Source of the DNA: Podospora bellae-mahoneyi
Taxonomy: Eukaryota > Ascomycota > Sordariomycetes > Sordariales > Podosporaceae
Reading direction: 5' to 3'
Length of the DNA stretch: 64,000 nt
Assembly: GCF_035222275.1 (NCBI RefSeq)
Contig: NC_085882.1
Span: 2,115,501-2,179,500 of the forward strand
In this document: positions 41,883-53,200 of the stretch, in pieces
How positions within the stretch are numbered: position 1 is the first letter of the stretch
Layout: each line of letters begins with the position of its first letter
Made by a program: the position numbers and the translations under genes
Notes under the pieces: model-generated
What the model saw: only the letters and a program-made list of their open reading frames with translations
Told to the model about the DNA's origin: nothing
The model's database searches: none

Positions 41883-44816
41883 ATGTCCACCCCACCCCCT
41901 CCCATCCCTCCCCTCACAACGAAGAAAAACTACACCAAGGCTCCCCAGGAGCTCATCCACGAGTTCTGGGACCGATACTTCACCAAGAAGCCCGGCAAAG
42001 TCACCCGCATCTTCCCTCGTTCTCTCTATTCTTCCATCCTCCCTCTCTCACTCGAGGATGGCCAACCAGCCCGCTCAGCCCGCAACGCAGCTGAGTCTTA
42101 CGAGGCTGCAGCAAAAGAGTGCCGGGAGAAAGTCCAGCGCATCATCAAAGAATGCCACCGTACCAATGAAAAGTTCACCGACCCCGACTTTGATATCGAG
42201 TGGGATCTCGAAGACAACTGCCTCAACGGCCTCGTCCGCTTCGACTGGGACGACTGGGACACCGATGATACCGGCAACGCCGTCAGCGCCGACCGCTTCA
42301 AGCGAAGCCTCGACACCCTCGCCGAATCCAACGCGCTCGGACCAGGCGGAACTGTCGCCTTGGACCCCGGAGTAGTCAGAGGCTACATCGCCGACGACCC
42401 CTGGGCCGCTCTCTTCGGCGCCTGGGGAACCAAAGGCCAACCCGTGACCAAGGGAGCTACCCCCCAAGCTCAACAAGCTGCTGCCGCACAGAAAGGTGTC
42501 CTCCCCCACGGCAAAAACTCGCCCCGTCACCACACCGACCCCAGAGCCAACCCCAAATCCACCAGGAGCAAGAACGGCGTCCAGTGCGGCGAGTGGTACA
42601 ACCCCGGCTCCAAGCATCGCCTCGACTGGGTTTTTTCGTCTCCCCAATGGACCATAGACGGGTACTCCTCCTCGGACATCAAGCAAGGCTCCAACGGCGA
42701 CTGCTGGTGGCTCGCCGCCGTGGCCACCATCACCCACCGAAAGGACCTAATGGACAGAGTCTGCGTCGTCCGCGACGAGGAAGTCGGCGTGTACGGCTTT
42801 GTGTTCTACAGAGACGGGGAGTGGATCTCTACCGTGGTAGACGACAACCTCTACCTCCAGTACCCCGACTTTGACTACTACGGCGACCGGTACGACTCGA
42901 CCGGCAAGTTGGCAAGGGAGTACAGAAAGAGATACCAAACCGGGAGCGAAGCCCTCTATTTTGCGCAGTGCGAAGACCAAAACGAGACTTGGCTCCCGAT
43001 CTTGGAGAAGGCGTACGCAAAGGTTCACGGGGATTACGAGGCTATTTCTGGAGGGTGGAGCGGGGAGGCTGTGGAGGATATGACTGGCGGTGTTACTACC
43101 ACTGTTGCTGCCAACCGGGTGCTCAGGAAGGATAAGCTTTGGAAGGAGCTGGTGAATGCTGATGGGGAGTTCGTCTTCGCCTTGTCGGCTATCGGGACCG
43201 GGTGGGATAGCTACAAGGGTGGCCTTGCGTTGGGGCATGCTTATTCTATTCTTAAGGCTACGGAGGAGGTAGGTGAGGATGGGAAGAAGGTGAGGTTGGT
43301 CAAGATCAGGAACCCGTGGGGTCAGAGGAGAAGTGATGGTGTGGGGGAGTGGAACGGGCCTTGGTCGGATGGGAGCAAGGAGTGGACTCCTTACTGGTTC
43401 AAGAAGCTGAATCATACTTTTGGGGATGATGGTGTTTTTTGGATGAGTTATGCTGATATGCTGGAGACGTTTTTGTTTATCCACCGGACTAGACTTTTTG
43501 ATGAGAAGTGGACGGTGGTGCAACAATGGACGAGTGTGAGTGTGGGCTGGGTGGCGGGGTATCTCGACCAGAAATTCGTGATCGAGGTCAAAAAAGCAGG
43601 GACGGTGGTTGTGGTGTTGAGCCAGCTTGACGAAAGATACTTTCAGGGCTTTGAGGGACAATACAACTTCTCCCTTCACTTCCTGTTGAAGAAAGAAGGC
43701 GGCAAGGACGAGCAGCACATCTGCCGGGTGAGACCTGTTCACCAGTGGGAGAGCCGATCGGTAAGCTGTGAGGCTGACCTCGAGCCGGGGAGGTATGAGG
43801 TCTTGCCCAAGGTGACGGCCGAAAGATGCGACTGGAGGGATCAAGTCCAAGACGTTGTCAAAAAATGGTATCTATCTCTCTCCATTTCCATTTCCCTTTC
43901 GAATAACTAACACGCGCTTTGTAGGGCCGATAAAAACCCCTCCAAGCTCCGCCAGGTAGGCATGCAATACGACCTCGCCCACGCCAAAGGTGGCATCCCC
44001 GACGAGGACGACCTCATCCTCAAGAAAAAGGAGGAGGCCAAGAGGAAGGCTGAGGCGAAGAAGCTCAAGGCCAAAGAAAAGGCCAAGCGGAAGAAGGAGA
44101 GGGAGAAGGCTAAGAAGCGGAAGGAGAAGGAGAAGAAAAAGAAGGCTGCTGCTGCCAAGGTCACGGTGAAAGTTCCCGAGGGTGGTGAGACGACGGTTAA
44201 TGTCAAGGCTGGCGAGAAGAAGGAGGACACTGACAAGAAAGAGGAATCGGAGAAATCGGAGGATGCGGTTGAGAAGAAGGAGGATGCTGCTGTTGCTCCC
44301 ACTACCAAGGCTGAGGAGAAGAAGACTGAAGCTCCCAAGACCATCTCCACCGCCTCTTCGTCCGCCCTTGCTCCCCCCAAGGAAGGACAGAAGGAGGAGA
44401 AGAAAGACGACGGTAAGAAGGAGGAGACACTGGCTATCAGGCCTGCCCCCGCCACCACCACCACCACCACCCCAGCCGCGGAGGAGAAAGAAGCCAAGCC
44501 TGACGAGAACAAAGCAAAAGAGAAGAAAAAGGAAGAGGAGGAGGATGATTCCGAGTCTGAGTACGAGTCTGAAACGGATTCGGAGGAGGAGAAAGAAAAG
44601 GAGGAGGAGGAACAGCGGCAGAAGGAGGAAGAAGAAGCCCGCAAATTGGCCGAGGACGAGAACTCGCCTTCCATCCCGTGGAACGCGGTTGCTGTTCTTG
44701 GGTTGAGGGTGTATGCCCAGGATGCCGGGGTGAGTGTGCACCTTGCCAAGCCGAAGAATGATGAGGAGGGGGCGAGTTTGGTGATTGATAGCCAGGCTGT
44801 GGGTGCTACTATGTAG
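41883..44816 (+). CDS. calpain-like cysteine protease with Lys/Glu-rich tail
   Basis: Two exons, 41883-43867 and 43925-44816, with a 57-bp intron (GTATCT...CTAACACG...TTGTAG), give about 958 residues. The calpain catalytic triad is complete: Cys274 in NGDCWWLAAV, His452 in LGHAYSILKA and Asn477 in IRNPWGQ. A calpain C2-like beta region follows (FVIEVKKAGTVVVVLSQLDE). Exon 2 opens with ADKNPSKLRQVGMQYDLAHAKGG and continues into a ~250-residue tail made almost entirely of Lys, Glu and Ala, predicted to be one long charged helix. Calpains are intracellular, usually calcium-regulated proteases; no EF-hand is seen here. Not a PalB/Rim13 orthologue by layout, since that family has a different C-terminal domain. 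The start is the ATG after CCCAAG; the open frame upstream has no ATG. Confidence 0.9.
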
Positions 44817-46144
44817 ATATGAGTTGAAAGATGGTAGAAAATCTGATGGTTTCTTGCACCTTGACAACCGCTCTCCCGCTATGTGGGTTGTCCTTTTTTT
44901 TTCTTTTTTTCTTTTAGAGCTATGGCCATGGGTAATTGCTTGCTGAAGCCAAGGATTTGTCTAAGAATACACGTCCACACCGGAGACTACGGCAGGTGAG
45001 ATCGTGACAAAGGTACTGCGAGCTTCAACCTCAACTGTGCGCTCAAAGACTCCCAGTCCGCTGCATAGGCGCCTCACAGAAGAAATGAAGCAGCCCAGAG
45101 TCAGCCACATGTTGCAGCCAAGAAACCAAATCCGAAATGGCCCATTTTAGGCCGGTTCAGTCAGCAAACGACGAAGCTAAGAGGTTTCACAGCGTCACGC
45201 TGGCCGCGCAGCTGGCCAGAGCTACAGACGAGGCTGTGAAAGTTCCAGATGATCATGACCAGGTGTTGTGCAGTCGGGGGCCCAGGCTTCTTGCAAGCCC
45301 ACATCTTTTTTTCTCCTCTCGGGTTGGGGTCCGAAAAGTATTACTCACATGTAAACTCAGCCTTCCAGGTTGTCATATCGAAACCGAAGAAGGATAGTTT
45401 TCCAACACTTGTTATTTACTAAACGAGCTCCTTGAGTTGTTCAGGTAAATAATACACTGGGTTGCTGAAAAGTGAGGTGTGGTGAATTGGTGAAGCATCC
45501 GAGCAGCCACCCCATTTCTACTTGCTGGACCCCCCAACTATACAAAAGGATGTAGTAATTACGTCTCTCGCGCTTTATGAAAAAGAAAAGTTCATAAGGG
45601 AGTTCTTTGGGCTTTCTTTTATATATTATGGATGATATCTTTTTAAAAAGTAAGATCTAAAACTATGATATTTATATGTCGATAAACCGGAAAAAGCTAA
45701 GAGAAGGCTTCGTTAAAACACTAGTTTATAAAGGTAAGATTATATTTTAACGACTTAAAATAACAAAAGAAAGAATAGTTAATATGTAAACATAAAATTA
45801 TCTTCAAACTTTCATTTATATTAACGGCTTATAGGTAAAATTATTGTGAATAGGGGGTCCGGCAAGTAAAAATGGGGGGTCTGAAAAGCATTGCTCTCAC
45901 ATATAACAAGGGCGTCTGTGGTTTGCTTGATCCAGGACTGATCCAGTTACGTAAGAGAGGTAGCTACTTATGTCTGGAACATTGCAGGGGGTGATGATGA
46001 CTTAGATGTGTATCATCCTCAGTGTCTTGGTAGCCAATAATGTAGATGGTTGCTGCCGGTGTAGACGCGTGGCTTGATATCACGGAGTTCAGGACCGCAT
46101 CAATTTCTACAACATGAAGTTGCACTCTTTTGGGAAGAAAGTGA
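44817..46144. other. intergenic region containing an AT-rich TIR element
   Basis: 1.33 kb without a supported gene. The interval 45540-45850 is markedly AT-rich compared with everything around it and is bounded by inverted repeats. Poly-T runs follow the calpain gene at about 44893-44914. Confidence 0.7.
45504..45883. mobile_element. MITE-like element with 31-bp terminal inverted repeats and AT-rich interior
   Basis: The left end (45504-45534) and the reverse complement of the right end (45853-45883) agree at 27 of 31 positions and share the core TACTTGCYGGACCCCC. Both start CAG on the outside. The ~320-bp interior has very low GC and no coding frame, as expected of a RIP-degraded or naturally AT-rich miniature element. 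No target-site duplication was found directly outside the CAG/CTG ends. Which transposase family mobilised it is unknown. Confidence 0.6.
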
Positions 46145-47116
46145 TCAAACAGCTCAGGACAAAAAGACCGGCGAGTTCCAAGCAGGGGGAACCACCCCAT
46201 TGAGAACTGGATCGATGGCCTACTGCTAATAACTGACGAGGTGGAACTCGTCACTGCATGCTATCAGTGCTGGTTCGAAGAGCCGCTCAAGAACTTCCTT
46301 GCCAAACGCCATCTGCCCAAGTCGGACCCAGACTATTCAGACGATGTGAAGGAATTCGCACACTTTGTCGCCCGCTTGGGAGCCCACAAGTACGCCGCTT
46401 TCAAGGTGGTGGAAGGAATCGACAAGCTGCCGTATTTTTCCAATCAGCGCTACCGTGTCAAGTTCGACCGGCTGCCCAAGGGTGGTCACCAGGAGGCTCT
46501 GAAGCCCACGCCCATCAACCTCACCCGGGCTTTTGACTGGGCAAATGGCGACTACAACAACGAGCCTGACCCGTTCACCATAGTCAAAAAGCTCGCGAAT
46601 CTCTTCCCCGGCATCCCCAGCAGTGATCCAGCGGTGGGTTACTATCTCGAGCAGGAGCGAAGGAGTACAGAACACAAGGGCTTCAGTTTCCAAGGCGAGA
46701 TCAGCCGGTGGCTTCAGCAGAAGAAAGGCATCCTTCTGACGCGCTACCACGCCGAAATCCAGATTGCCAACTTATTCAACGCCACCGGGAAGATCTTCCA
46801 GGATAAAGATAGGTACATTGGCTGTAGCAAGGGGGCCTGCTGGTTCTGCGGGCAGTACCTGGCGAATCTGCCATCCCCGCGCGGCGACGAACGATTTGTC
46901 CCGCCTGCTCAACACAACGAGATCCTTCCAGGTGTTACTTTCCCGCCAACCAAAGGAAGCAGTGATTCCAGGTGGGCTGTTCAGGTCAAGGCTTCGATGA
47001 ACGAGGTTGTGCTCCGCACGACACGCGACGCTCTTCTCGACAATATTCCTCATGGTGCGAGGAGCCATCAGTCGACTAACACATGGATGGATAGAGCGCT
47101 CTCCCAGTCCTCGTGA
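46145..47116 (+). CDS. OTT_1508-type nucleic-acid deaminase-like protein, start not visible
   Basis: The frame is open from 46145 to a TGA at 47114-47116 (about 323 codons). The deaminase core is present: the zinc-binding and catalytic HAE in RYHAEIQIANLF, and the CxxC in YIGCSKGACWFCGQY, typical of the fungal OTT_1508 branch of the cytidine-deaminase-like superfamily. Upstream is a helical region beginning WIDGLLLITDEVELVTACYQ. No ATG exists in the frame before residue-like position KASMNEV, well after the catalytic motifs, so either a 5' exon is missing from this model or the gene is 5'-truncated. Its left edge lies ~260 bp from the TIR element. The family was predicted computationally and has been linked to biological-conflict systems; biochemical function is not established. 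Confidence 0.7.
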   Translation, partial: SNSSGQKDRRVPSRGNHPIENWIDGLLLITDEVELVTACYQCWFEEPLKNFLAKRHLPKSDPDYSDDVKEFAHFVARLGAHKYAAFKVVEGIDKLPYFSNQRYRVKFDRLPKGGHQEALKPTPINLTRAFDWANGDYNNEPDPFTIVKKLANLFPGIPSSDPAVGYYLEQERRSTEHKGFSFQGEISRWLQQKKGILLTRYHAEIQIANLFNATGKIFQDKDRYIGCSKGACWFCGQYLANLPSPRGDERFVPPAQHNEILPGVTFPPTKGSSDSRWAVQVKASMNEVVLRTTRDALLDNIPHGARSHQSTNTWMDRALSQSS

Positions 47117-47860
47117 ATGAGAGAGGAGGACATCAGGAGTGCGGCGTGATGGCGAGATTGCGTAACGAGAATCAGATTTCTTTTGTTTATTGCGTTGCTT
47201 CTCGGCCCAGATTGACTTTCAGGTTCTCTTGTGGGCTCACCATACCCACCTCAGCTACCCGGCTTGGCCAGCCTCTTATTGTTCATAATACAGACGTCGG
47301 TTTTGTGAAACGGTTGCTCTCGTTCTATGATGCCCTTGTAACACCCCCTGTGGCCAGCACTGGTGTCCTCAGGTTTAGCAAAAGAGCCAGGCGTTTCACG
47401 GGACAAGTCAGTAGCTTTTCCAGGATTCGGGAAACAGTCGTCATGACCTGGATAACTGCATCCTTTGCTTTGGAAACTCTACGGTGAGCTGTGAGCCTCT
47501 CAGGTATCTCTAAATGTCCCGATAGCACTTAAGAGCTGTAATATCCTGTGTTTAACAGAAAAAGGGGCAATGTGTCCACCATGGATGTTTTGTTTGACCA
47601 GGGCAAGCAACATCCATCCAGGGGTTAGGGTTATGTGCGATGAACCCTTGATGAACCCTTGATGAACTTCACCTGCAGGCTCTCTCCCCGCACTTTTTTT
47701 GTGACCTGCAGCTCAGCGATGGGACCCCTCCATTTTGCAGCCAGGAACAGAAAAAAAAAATTAATTTTGATCCACAGCCGTTGGAAATAAAACTCCGACG
47801 CTCACTTATACAAAACAGACACCGAAACGGCCACTTTTGGTGCCACAGAAAAGAAACAAA
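47117..47860. other. intergenic region, PRMT3 promoter
   Basis: 744 bp. A direct duplication of GATGAACCCTT occurs near 47638-47661. No family-like coding frame was seen. Confidence 0.6.
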
Positions 47861-49644
47861 ATGGCCGAAGCATACCCCCCCTCCATCAGCGACGGCTCCT
47901 CGTCAGACAACTCCGAGGCTGGCAACTGGCTGCAGGGTGATCAGGACGATGGTGATGACTTCAGCGAGCAGGAGACCGTGCAGGTCATCTCGCTGATGGA
48001 CGACAAGGTCTTTGACGATGCTCTTGCCATGGTCACCTACTGCAAGGAGAAATATGGGTTGGATTTCTTGGGGGTGAGAGATCGGTTGGGGCTTGACTTT
48101 TACGGGTCGATCAAGTTGATCAACTTCAGTACGTTGCTTACTTTTACTCTCATGTGATAGCTATGGAAACTAAACATGAGATCACAGTACGCCAAAAGGT
48201 CCACGATGGCAAGCCAGTCAAGCTGGATGATATCAAGGCGTCTGATCTCGAGGATGACTCACTCTTGAAGCCAGTACTGGAGGATGATGCCCTCATCGTG
48301 TGCTTGGATGACCTCCCTGCCTCTGGGGAGGCTGCTCCTCAGGCCCGGGAGATCAAGCAAAAGGAGGTCCCGGCCGTTGATGAGCTTCTTCGGAAGAATG
48401 CGCAGCTCCAGGAAGAGCTCGAGAAGCTTTCTCAGCAATTCTCCAACTACAGGCTTGCTGTCCAGCAGACCTTGGACCAGAGATGGGGTGAGGATGACAA
48501 GCCCGAGTCCTCCAAGGCTAGAGCTGAAGCCCCTGCTCCAGCTCCTGCTCCTGCTACCAACGGCACAGAAAAGAAAGACGACTCCCCACCCGAAGCCACC
48601 TACTACTTTGAGTCGTACGCCCACAACGACATCCACGAGACCATGTTGAAGGACACGATCCGCACCAACGCCTACCGTGACTTTATCTACAACAACAAGG
48701 CCATCTTTGCCGGCAAGACTGTTCTCGACATCGGATGCGGTACTGGTATCCTCTCCATGTTCGCCGCCAAGGCTGGTGCGGCCAAGGTTCTTGCTGTTGA
48801 CAACAGCGCCATCATCGACAAGGCCCGCGAGAACATCTTCAACAACGGGCTCGACAATGTCATCACTTGCATCCGTGGCAAGATTGAAGAGGTTACTCTT
48901 CCCGTGCCCACGGTCGACATCATCGTCTCGGAGTGGATGGGTTACTGCCTTCTCTACGAGGCCATGCTTCCCTCTGTTCTCTACGCCAGGGACAAGTACC
49001 TCAAGCCCGACACCGGTCTTCTCGTGCCATCGCACACGTCTATGTGGATTGCTCCTGTGGCCGACGAGGAGTACGTCACCGACAACATGGACTTTTGGCG
49101 GGATGTCTATGGCTTTGACATGAAGGCCATGCAGGAGGGCACCTACGCCAACTGCCGCATTGAGCACCTCCCCGACGCCGCCGTGGCCGGCACCGCGCAG
49201 TGTTTCAGGATGCTCGACCTCCACACTTGCACCAAGGAGGACCTTGTGTTCAACGAGAAGTGGACGTCGACTTATACATCCAAGGACAAGCTTGATGGTT
49301 TCTTGGTGTGGTTTGATACCTTTTTCTGCGAGTCGAGACAGGAGCAGGTCGAGAAGCAGTTGACATGGAAGCAGTGGATGGATGTCAAGGGGAAGGAGAG
49401 CGTGGCGTTTACCACCGGGCCGTTTGACAAGGAGACGCACTGGAGGCAGGGGTTAATGTTGATTGACCATGCCAAGCAGCCGAAGGGAAGCGAGGAGAAG
49501 GTCAAGGAGGGGGCGAGGTTGGAGGGCGAGATTGAGTATGCTATTCCCGAGGGTCATCACAGAGGGTTGAACATCAAGGTGACTTGGGGGTTGGAGGGGG
49601 AGGAGGGGGAGAAGAGGCTGAGCCAAATGTGGATGTGCCATTAG
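47861..49644 (+). CDS. PRMT3-type protein arginine N-methyltransferase
   Basis: Two exons, 47861-48128 and 48188-49644, with a 59-bp intron (GTACGT...CACAG), give 574 residues. The methyltransferase core holds motif I VLDIGCGTGILSMFAAKAGA, the acidic double-Glu loop SEWMGYCLLYEAML, and the THW loop as KETHWRQG. The N-terminal region matches PRMT3 (FLGVRDRLGLDFYGSIKLIN, then FIRQKV across the splice site). PRMT3 makes asymmetric dimethylarginine and in yeasts and animals modifies ribosomal protein uS5 (Rps2) in the cytosol. The usual N-terminal C2H2 zinc finger is recognisable by spacing, but all four ligands are changed (Ser44, Asp47, Tyr60, Tyr65). A coiled coil (LLRKNAQLQEELEKLSQQ) and an Ala/Pro linker separate it from the catalytic domain. 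Confidence 0.92.
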
Positions 49645-50258
49645 AGAGGTTCGGCGGGGGCGGCGGACAAATGTATGGGATAGACAAAATAAACAAGGGA
49701 ATGAATATGCTCTGTATGATGGGTTTGCTGACACAAATGCCAAGCCACCGAGTCGCAAAGTGTGGGGGGGAGCTTCTGGAACCCCACGTCATAGCGATCT
49801 CGCAGCTCAGGGCAGATTCCCACTGCTGCAAGTCGCATGATGCAGCAGCTGGTGTGTCGCATGTGTTCTGAAGGCGCGCTCCTTTCACTGATTGCGTGAC
49901 ACCTTCTAAACCAACTCATCTTCTTCATCTCATGTTTTCTTTTCTGTGATTTGTGTGCTTTACACCTGGGTTGCCTGTAAAAGGTACGTATTTTTGGCAA
50001 AACAAGGACAGGGTCTAATTGCCAGCCGGCACGGCACGACGCGGCAACCATTCACTCAACCACTTACCTCGACACAGACAGCACAAATCAGCTCCCAGGC
50101 AGGCAAACATAACGAGTTACGACGACAGAACCAACCGTCGAGTCCCTTTTGCACATTGAATTACAAGCCGAGAACACGACATGCCTGCGGCAGACTCACC
50201 ATATCAATAGCAGTAGACGAATCCTCACCACACCACCACACCACCACCACCACCAAAA
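49645..50258. other. intergenic region, RAV1 promoter
   Basis: 614 bp between PRMT3 and RAV1, both on the plus strand. It ends in a short CAC/CCA repeat at the RAV1 leader. Nothing else is recognisable. Confidence 0.6.
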
Positions 50259-53200
50259 ATGAGAACCATCCTCCCAGGCCTCCCCTCCCCCCACCTTCAA
50301 GCCCTAGCAACAGGCTACTGCCAAAATGCATCCGAGTCCGGCCCCCGTCGAATAACCGTACCTCTTCCCCCTTCCACCCCCCCAAATCTTCCTTTCCTCA
50401 TAACTAACCCCCCTACCCGGTGTAGGTCTACATCTCCGGTCCCGCAATCTCAATCCTCTCCCCAAGCCCCGCCTCTCCATCCCATCTCCTCCAAACAATC
50501 TACGACGACGACCCAACCCCCCTCCAATGCGTTGCCCTCGACGAACCCACAGCCAAAATCGCCGTTATCACCACCTCTGGCACAGGAAGGATATATAAAC
50601 CAACAATCAACACCCTCCTCCCGATCAACTCCCCCGAGCGTGAGCCCCGCTGGGTATTACAAGGAACCTTTTCCTCCTCCCCCTCCCCTTCCCATCCAGC
50701 AACCCTCTCCTGGGGCAGCGACGGCGAACTTTTAGTCTCCTCCTCATCATCCCTCCAACTATGGCAGACGTCCCGACCAGAGGGGGATATTCATTTATCA
50801 TGGTCGCAACCGCTCCCTAATCCAGCGAAAATGGCGCTGTTGTCGTATGATTCGGCGTACATAGCCTCTGTGGGGCGATATGATAAACTGGTGAAAGTGT
50901 GGAGGAGGCTGAGCTATGGGTCTGGGGGTGCGGGGACGGAGGAGGGCGTTGATGGGGCGAGGTTTGATTTTGTGTACTTACGGCATGGGGATGTGGTTAC
51001 CAGGCTTGAGTGGAGGAAGAGGCCAAGGCATGAGGGGCAGACGGTGGAGAATGTGCTTTGGACGGTGGACTGCAAAGGAAGAGTAAAGCTTTGGGTTGGC
51101 GGGGATGGGCATGGGATGAGGGAGCTGAGGCTTTGGGGGGTGGAGTTGGGGATGAGAATGGGGTGGGTGGTTCAGGGGGGGATTTGATGGGGGCTGTTGA
51201 GGGGGTTGTGGAACGGGGAAGGGGGGAGGGGGTGGAAAGGGTGGTGGAGGTCGGGAGGAGGTGTCATGAGGTTGTGGTCGGGTTGGATGGGAAAGGCGGG
51301 GTGAAGGTCTGGGGGTTGGAGGATGTAGGTTGGGAACCGGGGGCACAGAAGAGAGGGGGGGTCTGGGAGATTGTGGAGGTGAAGGGGGTGGAGGGGTTGG
51401 ACTGGGGAGGGGGAGCAGGTGAACATGTCGAGGTGCAGAGTTATTGTGATGGCAAGGGGCTGTTGCAGGTGCTGGTGCACTTTTTTGATGGGAGGATTGA
51501 GGTTTATGAGACCGATCTCGCGGCGTTGGTTGATCCGAACCCGAAGAGGAAGAGGCTAGAAAGGGTAGCTGTTTGGACTGGGCATTCGGCACCGGTCAAG
51601 AAGGTGGTGAGGAATTTCAGTGGGAGGGCGGTAGTTACGAGGACGGAGTCGGGGCAGAGCGTTGTGTGGAAACATGAGTTGGATCATGGGAAGGGGGTGA
51701 CGATGTTGAGGAGACAGGTCGTCATCCAGCAAGCGGGGCATGTTCACCGGATGTGCGTGTTGAGAAAGGGGAGGTTTGTGGTTTTCTTGCGGCACGAAAA
51801 GGTTGAGCTTTGGGACTGTAGGGGGGCTCAGGCGAGATTGCTGGCCGAGCAGAGGTATGATGTGCCGGGGAAACCACTGTGCCTGATTGTGCTGCCGAGG
51901 CACAAGGTGGAGGATTACACCACGGCGCATGTTGCGACGATCACTTCGGAAAAGGAGGGTGTTGTTTGGGAGGTCAAGTTTCCGTTCTATAGACCGAACG
52001 ATCCGACGGTCAAGGTTGCGAATGGCCGGGGGGAGGGGGATCAGGAGGGGTGCATCAGGGAGTTTGTCAAGTTTACGCTTGAGGATGCGGGGGATTTGGG
52101 GTATGTGTTACCTGTTGATCCGGCCGGGGCGGATTTTCATGTTTCGGGGTTTTTGGATGTGTTTGCACGGGATGTGGCGATTTCGTACACGCACTCGGGG
52201 AGGGTCGAGTTTTGGACTGCGAGGGTTGGGCATAAGGGGAAGGGGGTGGAGTGGTTGTCGACGAGCTCGCTGGAGACGGGGGTTGCGAACCCGGCGCTGG
52301 TCAGCGGGAGCACGCTGAAGAAGGCGGCGTTGGTGAGTGCGGATCGGTCGACGTTGACGATTTGGGATATCAGGGGGGCGAGGCTGGAGTATGAGCAAAA
52401 GTTTGAGAACAGTCATACGATTAGGGATCTGGACTGGGCGACCACGCCGGCGAAGCAGAGTATCTTGGCGGTTGGGTTTCCTCATCGGGTGTTGTTGTTG
52501 AGTCAGATGAGGTTTGATTATCTCAACAAGGGGCCGGCGTGGCTGCCGACGAGGGAGATTTCGATACGGCAGTGCACACCGCATCCGATTGGGGACTCGG
52601 TTTGGTTGGGGGGTGGACACTTGGTGATTGCGGCGGGGAACCAGTTGTTTGTGCATGATCGGGAGTTTGAGGCTTCGACTTCGCTTGTTCCGGCAACCGG
52701 GCTGAGGATACCGCATCGGAAGGGCAAGGCGAGGCAGCTTGATCTGTTTGAGGTTGTGGACCGGCTCAATGGCCCGCTGCCGGTTTTCCACCCGCAGTTC
52801 TTGAGCATGTGCATCCTTGCCGGAAGGATCTCGCTCGTTCACAAGGTCCTGCAGGCGTTGCGCAAGACGCTTCGGTTCTGGGCAGAGGGTGATGTGGTGG
52901 ATGATTACCTTGGTCTCGACCTGGTGGAATTCTACGCCGGCGATGGGTCACTGCATAACGGCGGTGGCCACCCAAGAGAGTACCTCAACCGCCGGCAGTC
53001 GTTTGACGACGGCGACGAGCCCTTCTCGGAAGAAACAGCTGTCGACATCAACGAGCGCCTCACCCGCATTGGCATCCCTCAGCTCTCGGGCCACGAACAA
53101 ATCCAACTCGTCGACATTGTAGAATGCGTCGGCGTGGTCGAAAAACAACGTCGCTCCCTCGACGAAAACGGAGCAAGATTCATGCTCGCCTTCAGGCAAC

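Noticed and set aside
45964-46254. Minus-strand frame of 96 codons before the deaminase
   Set aside because: Starts from a non-ATG codon and overlaps the deaminase frame; Ser/Thr-rich without motifs.
47113-47487. Open frame overlapping the end of the deaminase gene
   Set aside because: No family-like features and overlaps the stop of a well supported gene by a few bases only; likely 3' UTR.
47620-47635. TTAGGGTTA, telomere-like sequence
   Set aside because: Only one and a half units, in a gene-dense interior; chance match.
48259-49440. Minus-strand open frame of 393 codons over PRMT3
   Set aside because: Shadow of a strongly codon-biased gene; no recognisable motifs.
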